64,000 bases of DNA from NCBI GenBank assembly GCA_965240325.2, contig OZ251232.1:1798001-1862000 (forward strand), in the 5' to 3' direction. This stretch comes from Rebecca billardiae RCC1528 (lineage: Eukaryota > Haptophyta). The notes below the pieces were generated by a model, which saw nothing but the letters and a program-made list of their open reading frames with translations, searched no databases and was not told the DNA's origin. Made by a program: the position numbers and the translations under genes. Position 1 is the stretch's first letter, and every line of letters begins with the position of its first letter. Of the stretch, positions 57,080 to 64,000 are shown one piece after another.

Positions 57080-58377
57080 TGACACGGTTGCGTGCGGCAG
57101 CAATCTGGCTCACAGCTTTCTCTCGGAAGCGATGGCCACGTCGACCGGCTGGCAACGTCGGTGCGCTCAGCGATGGCGCGACATCGCTGCCACCTACCGC
57201 TGGGGACTCCTCGCGCAATAAAGCCCTCGTTCCTCGTCGGAAGGGCGGGCGCGATCGCTCCGCGCATCGCTCACGCTGCTCGCATTGCTCACGGCCACGC
57301 TTGCGCTCACGCTCGCGACATCGGCCGCGTCACCGCCCGTGGTCGTGCTCTCGGTCACCACCGCCGTGGTGGTTTCGGGTGCTTACGTTTGACCTGGTCT
57401 ACCGTGCGCCGGCAGCCGCCAGGCGAGTGCATTGGCCTCCGGCCGGCAGGGCGGCCGTTCTCACTCTGCGAGTGCGCGCGCTGGCGCGAACTGCTTCGGC
57501 ACGCATGCCCGGCGTCCTGATTCAGACGGCGAGTGCATCTGCATCCGCCCGACACGCCGCCCACTGAGCGCCAGGCGCCGGACCGATGGTGCTGTTGCTG
57601 CAGCTGGGCAGATCAGGTGCCGAGCTTCTGACGCTGTGCACGTTGCGAAACCCATCGCCATTGCCGCACCCGTCCGCATGCGCATGGGACGGCGCTGCTT
57701 GAGGCGCTGCCGTCAGGCGCGCGGCGGGCGGCCTCCGCCCTCGGCACCGCCGCCGAAGTGCGAGACGCGGAAGCCGCAGTCTCGCCCACGTACAGCGCTG
57801 CTCTGTGCGCCGCGCGGGACACGCCCACCACGCCCGGTTGGTGCAAACTCCCGAGGCTCCGAGCGCCGACGCTGTACGTGACGAGTTGAGCCCTGCTGCA
57901 CAGCTTCTGACACGCTAAGTCTCGGACTCTGCTGCAAGCTGCTTTTAATAAAAACAAATGGCTGAATAAAAAGTTAAAAAGTGGCTGCAGCAATTCCCAT
58001 TCCACAAGTCATCTCCCCTCATAACGCTAGTACGGCTGCGTTGAGGCTACCAACACGAGCAACAGCAGTTGCTGTCTCAGCCGCAGCATCTGCAGCAGCT
58101 GCTGATCCTTGGAGCAGCACTCCCGCGACAGCGCGCCCCCGAAGGAGCTGCGAGCGCGGCTGCTCGGACGACAGTGCCTATTGCCGCCGCTCAGCCGAGC
58201 ATCGTGCCACAGCTGCCGGAGGTGCAAGGGCTGCGAGTGCTGTTGGCGAGTGCGGGTGTGCCAGTGGCAGCGATTGGGGTGACTGCCACCGGCGCTGCTG
58301 CTGTTTCATCAATCGAAGCTGCAGCAACGGCTGCATCAGAGGCTGCACGCCATGGCATGTGCCAGTGACCTGTGTGC

Positions 58378-59042
58378 GCCGTGGCCGCTGACTGTCGGTG
58401 TCTCACGCGCGCAGTCTCCGCACCGTGGCGGCCTGGCGGATCAGACAACACGGAAGAAGTGCGTACACAGCTGGTGCTCATGGCGGGGGCAGCTGTGTGT
58501 TGCACCTTGTCATGCGCGCGCAGCCACGCCCGCGCGCCGCTTTGCAGCCTGCTTCCGCGAGCGCATGCGCGACACGCGTGTCTCTCCAACGCTCGACGAG
58601 GACGGGCACATGGTGTCTGGGATGTAGCGTAGCTGCGCACATTCCGATCCTCTGCGACGGCAACCACCGGCCACGAGCACCCTGCTGCCAAGCACACACT
58701 GCGCGAGAACACAGCGCGCGAAAGGCAAGCCATGGACGCGCGCGACTGGTGCGATTGCGAGTGGCGACGAAGCGAAGGGCGAGCTGGCACCGCACGAGCT
58801 CACTGGGTGATGGCAGACGCATCGCGGCCGATCGCACCGTAACTCTCGGCCGATTCAGCCCCATCCACCGCCCGAACACATCGCGGCGCGCCGTGAGTGT
58901 AGTGTGCACCGCCCCCAGTGCGAGGTGCGTCCCGCAGCGCGCTCGCCAGTGGGGCCGGCCCAAAAACCGTCTGAATCGGGCCCTCGCTCAGACCGGTCTG
59001 AGCGAGGGGGCCGATTCAGACGGTCTGACTGTAAGTTCCCCG
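58378..59042 (-). repeat. Right 665-bp terminal inverted repeat
   Basis: Mirror copy of the left TIR. On its plus strand, frame 58352-58627 holds Cys-rich sequence (KKCVHSWCSWRGQLCVAPC) too short and isolated to assign. Confidence 0.9.
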
Positions 59043-59083
59043 CTCCGGACCGGCCTGGGTTGGGCGGGAGCCGCTGCGCATGC

Positions 59084-60718
59084 ATGGCGGTGTTTACCGG
59101 CTGCGTCGTCGCCGCGCTGCTCGCGGTGGGCGGCGGCCGAGGGGCAAGCTGGCGGTCGGCTCCGAACGCGGCGGTGCGGACTGGTTTCGAGCGGCAGGAT
59201 AACGTGGCGCTGCTCTACGTGCACCCCATGAAGTCGGGTGGCACCAGCGTGCGCCACGCCATGTACAAGCTCAACCCCGATTTCACTCATGCCGGTTCCA
59301 ACTTCTGCTACTCGAGCGTGCGCGACGGGCCGCGGGTGGAGAGCCCTGCGTTCCTGCGCGCGAACAAGCGCCTGTACTTCGAGTTCCACTGCAACCCGTA
59401 CGAGCACCTCATCGACAATAGCACGGTGGACGAGACGCGCGCGATGCTCGAGGCGCGCGGCTTCAAGGTTTTCAGCGCCATCACGCTTCGCGACCCCGTG
59501 ACGACGATGCCGTCGTACTACAACCACTTCGGCCCAGGGCACCCGGGGCGACGGCTTGAGCTCCTGCTCAACACCACGCTCGACGACTGGGTGCGCGCGC
59601 GCTTCAACTTCGTGCTGTGCACGATCTGGGGCTTGCGGGAGGCGTGCCAGTTCCCGTTTTCCATCGCGCCGCAGCTCCAGGCGCGCGCGGAGGAGGCTCG
59701 CGCGAGCGGCGGCGACGAGCTGCCGTGGCCCGTGCGCGAGACGTTGCACCGCGCGACCCTGCACGCTGGCGAGGGCGGGTTCATCACATCCGCCCACGCC
59801 AGGGACAACGCGCGCGAGCTGCTGCGTGGCGGGTACCCTCCGATCCTCGGCCGGCTGCTCGCCGAGTACTTGCGCACGCTCGAGCGAGAGCTCGGGCGCT
59901 TCACGCCCAAGTGCGGCGTGCGCCCGCTGATCCCGGGCAAGGAGGAGGCGACCCTCGCCGTAGACGACGCGTCGTACCACTTCTGCCAGCAGGGCTCCTA
60001 CCACGCGCTGCTGCGCGTGCAGGGCGCGTGGGCGCGCTACCTGCGCGCCGTGCACGAGGCCGACGGCGGCTCGTGTGACGCAGCCGTCGCGCGGATGAAT
60101 GCGGTCCTGCGCAAGCTCGACCTGGTGGGCATGTGCGAGCGGTGGGACGAGTCGTTCCTCTTCATGGCGCGGAACCTCGGCATCGCGCGCTTCCCGCGCA
60201 CCATCGTCAACGTCTTCCGCCCGTCGACCAGACAGTCTCGGCGCGCGGCCGAGTTGCGCGCCGAGATTGCAGCTCGCGAGCCGTGCGCCGTGCGCATCTA
60301 CGAGCACTGGCAGGCGGTGTTCGCGCAGCGGGTCGAGCGGCAGGGCGCCAAGTTCAACGCGACGCTGCAGCGGCTGCTCGCGAGACCGGCAGTCACAATG
60401 ATCTCGCACGAGCGCCAGCGCCTCAGCTTTTGGCGGCGGCCGCAGGTGCAAAGCTCGCAGCAGCTGGCGAGCGCGGTGGGCGCGCCGCTCGACGACAGCC
60501 GCCAGGAGATCGAGCGGCGCCACGCCGCGCGGCTGCAGCACAGCCGCGAGGAGGTCGAGCGGCGCCAAGCCCTGCGGCTGCAGCGGCGTCGCGAGCGTGA
60601 CGCACGGGCGGGCGTGGGCTCGGCATGGCGGCGTCATGGCCCGCCTTTGCAGGGCGGCACGGCTGGCCCTCATCCCGGGCTTGAGAGTGAGACGGCAGGC
60701 AAGATCGCACTGCCGTGA
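59084..60718 (+). CDS. Membrane-anchored or secreted sulfotransferase-like protein 1
   Basis: A single frame of 544 residues from ATG 59084, 42 bp after the transposon's right end. It begins MAVFTGCVVAALLAVGGG, a signal peptide or type II anchor as in Golgi sulfotransferases. The 5'-phosphosulfate loop is HPMKSGGTSV at about 47. The 3'-phosphate motif is LRDPVTTMPSYYNHFG at about 135-150, with the conserved Arg and Ser. VGMCERWDES at about 348 matches the late motif of carbohydrate (Sulfotransfer_2/uronyl-type) enzymes. Expected role: transfer of sulfate from PAPS to a glycan in the Golgi; the acceptor is unknown. The last 75 residues contain a duplicated charged helix (REEVERRQALRLQ; RQEIERRHAARLQ). 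The frame is open upstream into the transposon, but that part is repeat sequence and excluded. Confidence 0.8.
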   Translation: MAVFTGCVVAALLAVGGGRGASWRSAPNAAVRTGFERQDNVALLYVHPMKSGGTSVRHAMYKLNPDFTHAGSNFCYSSVRDGPRVESPAFLRANKRLYFEFHCNPYEHLIDNSTVDETRAMLEARGFKVFSAITLRDPVTTMPSYYNHFGPGHPGRRLELLLNTTLDDWVRARFNFVLCTIWGLREACQFPFSIAPQLQARAEEARASGGDELPWPVRETLHRATLHAGEGGFITSAHARDNARELLRGGYPPILGRLLAEYLRTLERELGRFTPKCGVRPLIPGKEEATLAVDDASYHFCQQGSYHALLRVQGAWARYLRAVHEADGGSCDAAVARMNAVLRKLDLVGMCERWDESFLFMARNLGIARFPRTIVNVFRPSTRQSRRAAELRAEIAAREPCAVRIYEHWQAVFAQRVERQGAKFNATLQRLLARPAVTMISHERQRLSFWRRPQVQSSQQLASAVGAPLDDSRQEIERRHAARLQHSREEVERRQALRLQRRRERDARAGVGSAWRRHGPPLQGGTAGPHPGLESETAGKIALP

Positions 60719-61157
60719 TGATGACCGCCCCGACCGGGCCCGAGAGTCTGAGAGTCCGAGACCACGTACGGTTTTGGACAAGAGTTGGGCCCGAGCCGGA
60801 ACACTTGAAGCACTTGAATCAGAAGCAGGGCCTGCCCACTACTCAGACGCAGCAGCATCATCATATAGTGTCAGTGGACATCCTTGTTGTAATTCTGAGT
60901 TCACCACGGCGCTCGGATCGATGTGGTGTGACTCGGTGAGCCTCTCGCCCTCCCGCGCACGCACAGCCGGCTCCGGATCCACAAGACACAAGTTTCGACA
61001 GAAAATATGCCAAAAATCCCAAAATGGCCGTTGGCCCGCCGAAAGCTGCCCGCACGCGCTGAAGCCGGACACGGTGGGAAGGCCACCGTGGGCCGCCCCG
61101 AGGAGCTTCCACCCGCCGCCGAGCAGGCTTGCGGCGGCGAACGTCCGCGCGCCGAAA
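60719..61157. other. Spacer between sulfotransferase genes
   Basis: About 440 bp with a CAAAATGGCCG/GGCCG-rich region close to the next ATG. The downstream gene's frame is open through most of it, but composition suggests leader or promoter. No other feature. Confidence 0.4.
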
Positions 61158-62753
61158 ATGGCCGGCACGTTCGTGTGCTTCACCGTCGCAGTTGTGCTCA
61201 TCGGCCAGCTCGGCGCTTCAGCATCCGCCGCTCGATGCCATGAGTGCCACACGCGCGCGCCGCCCGCTGTTCCTGCCGAGGACACATCCGATGACGTGCG
61301 CGCGTCCTACGGCCACCAGGGCGGCGCTCGCGGGCGCGCGCTCATGGGCGACGCGCGCTACGAAAGGCGGCGCGCGGTTCCGCGCAGGCGTGTACCACAC
61401 GCGCAGACCCGCCAGATGCAAACCCCTCACCCGCGCTCGTGGGCGCCAATCGTGACAATGGCGAGCGGCGCGCCAGTGTCGCACCGCGCGTGCGGTGCAC
61501 GCACGTATCGCGTGAGCGGCCGCTCTCCTCTCGACTCGATGCTGAGCGTGCGCCCGTGTAATTGCACGATCGTCATCTTCCACCACATTCGCAAGTGCGC
61601 CGGCGTCGTGCTGCGCGACGTGCTGCAGTCGCAGCGCCGCGCGCTCGGCCTGCTGCCGGAGCGCTTCTCGTGCACCGACCCGCTCGGCCACGCGGCGGCC
61701 ACACGCCAGGACACGGCGCTCAGGCAGCAGCAGGCGGGCGCGTCGGCGCGGCGCTCTGGCGCCTTTTACGTGTGGGAGAAGCACTGCGGGACGCACAACC
61801 TCGCGATGTTCTGGCGCGATGTGGCCAGCGCGTGGGACATGGTCGTGCAGCGCGGCGCGGCGCCGCTCCCGCGCGCCTTCCCGGGCTGCCAGCTCTTCGC
61901 CTTCACGGTGCTGCGCCATCCGGTGCGCCGGATCGAGTCGGACTACTTCTACTTTGTGAACGACTGGGACCACATCAACATGACGCTCCTCGAGTTCGCG
62001 CGCCTCCGGCCGGAGGAGCTGCTGGTCGAGGGCACGACGACCAACTTTGGCCTCGGCCTGCCGATGCCTGACGCGTTCGGCTCGGACGAGCGCGACCCGG
62101 CGCGCGCGCGCGCACACGAGCTGCACGAGCAGATGATCGCCGCGAAGGAGGAGGTGAAGCGCGTCCACACAGACCCAGTCGCGATGAAGCGCAAGTCCGC
62201 GTGGATGCGCCAGAACAAAGGGCGGCTCGTCGACCGCGTGCGCGGGCCGTGGGCGCCTGACCGGCTCGCCGGGCTGCGCGTACTCGAGCTGCGCGCGGCG
62301 TACATTGCGCACGCCAAGGCGGCCGGCGCGCTGACGTGCGACGCGATGCTCGAGCGTGTCGAGCCGCTCCTCGCCAACTTTGGGCTGGTCGGCATCTCGG
62401 AGCGGCTGTCCGAGACGCTCGTGCTGCTCGCCGACGAGCTCGGCCTCGTGCAGCTGGGTGGCGCGGGCGCGAATGCCAACGTGCATCCGCACCTCGACAA
62501 AGGCTCTGCGGCGTTCGCAGAGATCGCTGCGGTCAACGAGTGCGCCGTGCGCATGTACGAGCACGCATACTCGCGCTTCGACGCGATTGCTCGCTCGCGT
62601 GGCAAGGACTTCGCCAAGCGGGCGGCCGCTGTGCACGCCGAGCTGAAGCGCCACCCGGGGAAGATCGTCGTCAAGCGCGCGACAGTGAATGCAACCCCCA
62701 AGCAGCTCGCCGAGGGGGTGCCCGGCGAGCTGCCCGCGCACTACCACGACTGA
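61158..62753 (+). CDS. Membrane-anchored or secreted sulfotransferase-like protein 2
   Basis: 531 residues from ATG 61158, starting MAGTFVCFTVAVVLIGQLG (signal peptide or anchor). The 5'-phosphosulfate loop is degenerate-looking HHIRKCAGVVLRD at about 142. The 3'-phosphate motif is VLRHPVRRIESDYFYF at about 252, the late motif VGISERLSETLVLLADELG at about 411, and the C-terminal helix region resembles gene 1 (CAVRMYEHAYSRFDAIA versus CAVRIYEHWQAVFAQRV). The two are thus diverged tandem paralogues in the same orientation. An Arg-rich stretch at 61296-61406 has GTGCGC and GCGCAG borders, is 111 nt and phase 0, so it may be a retained-frame intron; splicing would give 494 residues. The acceptor is unknown. 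Confidence 0.78.
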   Translation: MAGTFVCFTVAVVLIGQLGASASAARCHECHTRAPPAVPAEDTSDDVRASYGHQGGARGRALMGDARYERRRAVPRRRVPHAQTRQMQTPHPRSWAPIVTMASGAPVSHRACGARTYRVSGRSPLDSMLSVRPCNCTIVIFHHIRKCAGVVLRDVLQSQRRALGLLPERFSCTDPLGHAAATRQDTALRQQQAGASARRSGAFYVWEKHCGTHNLAMFWRDVASAWDMVVQRGAAPLPRAFPGCQLFAFTVLRHPVRRIESDYFYFVNDWDHINMTLLEFARLRPEELLVEGTTTNFGLGLPMPDAFGSDERDPARARAHELHEQMIAAKEEVKRVHTDPVAMKRKSAWMRQNKGRLVDRVRGPWAPDRLAGLRVLELRAAYIAHAKAAGALTCDAMLERVEPLLANFGLVGISERLSETLVLLADELGLVQLGGAGANANVHPHLDKGSAAFAEIAAVNECAVRMYEHAYSRFDAIARSRGKDFAKRAAAVHAELKRHPGKIVVKRATVNATPKQLAEGVPGELPAHYHD

Positions 62754-63636
62754 CGAGCCCGTTGGGCGCACAGCGCGTCCCGACTCCGAGGAGGGCTTCC
62801 CCAGGCTGCCTTGCTCCCAGGCAGCCAGGCTGCGGGACCCCGGGAGCAGCAGCCATCGTGGTCACGTTCTTCCTGTTGTCTCATCGTCATTTTTCGCGCA
62901 GCTGTCGTCGAAACATTGACGGCCGTGACGGCCCGCCGGCTTGACACGTGTCCTGGCAGTGACGCTTCCCGAACGTGCAGCGCCCAGACAAGACATACTG
63001 TCATCACCCTCTGGGTGATGGCGCCCCGGCTGCGGCGTCTGGGCATGAGGGCGCGGCGTCGGCGACGACCGACGAGGTCGTGGGCGCGCTCTTCGCGGGC
63101 CCACTCGTCCCGATGGGGCGTGGGGCCGCGCCTGGCCCTGTTCACAAGGTGTTTGTGTTCGGGGCAGGCGAAGGCTCTGTGCCACAACCGGGGTAGGTGG
63201 GCAGACAGGGGCTGGCGGCAGCCGAGAGGGGCCGCTTTCCCCCGCCCCCGCTGCTGCGAAGGCGGCGGGGGTGCGCTGCTTGCCTCCGCAGGCGAGCAGC
63301 GCGCAGTTTACGCCGGGCATGTGGACCTGCCCACCCTTCATCTTCCAGTTCTTCCCTTCGGCTGGGGCTCGATCAGTCGACGTGGCGTCGCTCACAGCGC
63401 AGGCAGGTGTTTGGCGCGGCTGCACTCTCGAGGTGGCTGGGATACAACATCCAGGTGCAGCACCCTCCCCGTGTGGTGTCAGAGCGCGCTCCCGAGCGCG
63501 TGCCTCCGAGCGCGGGGCGGCCGCTTGCTGCAATGGCCGCCTCGATGAGGTGCGGCAACGCGCCCCTCACCTGCCTGCGCCGGTCTGTTTTGTGGCGGTG
63601 TCTTTGTGCAGTGTTGGATGGCGTCAATCACGCCTT
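62754..63636. other. Intergenic, no supported gene
   Basis: About 0.9 kb with small inverted repeats (for example CATCACCCTCTGGGTGATG at 63002-63020) and short shadows only. No recognisable coding sequence. Confidence 0.5.
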
Positions 63637-63672
63637 AACCAAGTGTGCACGTTAAAACATAGTAAACTGTAG
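63637..63672. repeat. Dispersed motif, shortened copy
   Basis: AACCAAGTGTGCACGTTAAA followed at once by CATAGTAAACTGTAG. In the palindrome arms the same two blocks are about 20 bp further apart (12088-12140). It lies about 180 bp upstream of the cytochrome c ATG. Confidence 0.75.
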
Positions 63673-63848
63673 CCGGTGGAGGGTCCTCCGCAGAAACGCA
63701 GCTGTCAGCGTCCGCGAACAGCCAGTTTCGCACGAGCCGGAAATTCAGCAGGCGGAGAATCTCGATGCCACCCCACCGGTTCGGAGACGTGTCGCGGCCG
63801 CCGCCAGATTATTCGCGACAGCAGCAGCAGCCAGCGTTCGGTAGCAGC

Positions 63849-64000
63849 ATGGTGAGCTGCGCGAAGGAGCCGTGCACCGCGGAGGAATCCACGTCACAGC
63901 CCGCTGACGAGGCTCCCACGACCCCTGTGCACGCGCGCAGTCGATTCCTGCAGGTGACGCGGCGAAGGGCGCGAAAATCTTTAAGGTCAAGTGCGCCACG
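63849..64000 (+). CDS. CYCS: Cytochrome c, 5' part (runs off the right edge)
   Basis: The last 60 bases read SIPAGDAAKGAKIFKVKCAT, the unmistakable N-terminus of mitochondrial cytochrome c, cut just before the second Cys-His of CxxCH. No ATG lies in that frame upstream before a TGA. The best model is a first exon consisting only of the ATG at 63849-63851 (ATG|GTGAGC donor), an 89-nt intron ending GCGCAG at 63940, and exon 2 from 63941 (phase 0), giving MSIPAGDAAKG. An alternative is a different ATG exon upstream, for example 63765, with an acceptor at 63953. Cytochrome c carries electrons from complex III to IV in the intermembrane space. The rest of the gene is outside the window. Confidence 0.85.
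   Translation, partial: MVSCAKEPCTAEESTSQPADEAPTTPVHARSRFLQVTRRRARKSLRSSAP

Larger units (their letters stand above)
56415..59042. mobile_element. 2,628-bp Mutator-like element with 665-bp TIRs and 9-bp TSD
   Basis: Ends CGGGGAACTTACAG and CTGTAAGTTCCCCG are flanked by CTCCGGACC on both sides (56406-56414 and 59043-59051). The inverted repeats 56415-57079 and 58378-59042 are equally long, with about one visible mismatch (CGCACTGG versus CCCACTGG), so the insertion is recent or the arms are being homogenised. Each TIR begins with a 57-bp near-perfect palindrome (56434-56490 on the left). The 1.3-kb interior has CA/CT-rich and CAGCAG-rich stretches and no transposase. Long TIRs with a 9-bp duplication are the Mutator-like signature; autonomy is not supported. 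It lies between the divergent LRR and sulfotransferase genes. Confidence 0.9.

Noticed and set aside
58437-58560. Cys-rich KKCVHSWCSWRGQLCVAPC as a piggyBac-type C-terminal zinc motif
   Set aside because: Only a few residues fit, the element has a 9-bp duplication rather than TTAA, and no DDE domain precedes it.
58904-59083. In-frame upstream extension of sulfotransferase 1 into the transposon
   Set aside because: That sequence is the element's right TIR; the ATG at 59084 gives a clean signal sequence just after the target duplication.

Overview
This is nuclear DNA of a GC-rich eukaryotic microalga or protist. The genes carry short GT-AG introns (89-267 nt), five of ten with GTGCG-type donors and eight of ten with CGCAG acceptors. 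They include a proteasome ATPase, a Rag GTPase, cytochrome c and an EF-hand/WD40 protein of a type usually found in cilia. A haptophyte fits best (very high GC, repeat-rich), but that is an inference from composition and gene style, not from a marker gene. No prokaryotic operon, rRNA, tRNA or CRISPR array was seen.

Left third (1-13.3 kb): almost gene-free. A 10.6-kb nearly palindromic element (2683-13314) is bounded by imperfect terminal inverted repeats and a 7-bp direct repeat. Its core is a 214-bp satellite present in both orientations, and its left arm was later hit by a 1.2-kb insertion for which the right arm is the empty site.

13.9-25.1 kb: a four-exon secreted Trp/Cys-rich protein of unknown family, then a divergent pair of paralogues at 17.2-21.3 (minus) and 21.5-25.1 (plus). 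The intact copy fuses LOTUS-like winged-helix repeats, a 3'-5' exonuclease-like domain of EXD1/Egalitarian type and a SpoIIIAA/Ycf45-type P-loop domain. Both enzymatic domains have lost their catalytic residues. The second copy has a nonsense codon and a frameshift, yet its C-terminal 1.9 kb is nearly identical to the first.

25.1-35.1 kb: microsatellites, a duplicated dispersed repeat and two GC-rich tandem arrays (about 148-173 bp and about 195-205 bp periods). A 1,006-bp non-autonomous DNA transposon has a 9-bp target duplication and an intact empty site elsewhere in the window.

35-47.1 kb: the gene-rich core. It holds a small coiled-coil fragment, a 2,064-residue EF-hand/WD40 protein (minus) sharing a 209-bp promoter with the proteasome ATPase RPT3 (plus), and a three-exon RagA/Gtr1 GTPase (minus).

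47.2-54.7 kb: a striking composite of two identical 794-bp TIR elements flanking three identical 1,948-bp units. The units are joined by the trinucleotide CTG, and the outer ends abut TA.

54.9-64 kb: an LRR protein (minus) and two sulfotransferase-like proteins (plus), with a 2.6-kb element (665-bp TIRs, 9-bp duplication) inserted between the LRR gene and the first sulfotransferase. The start of a cytochrome c gene runs off the right edge.
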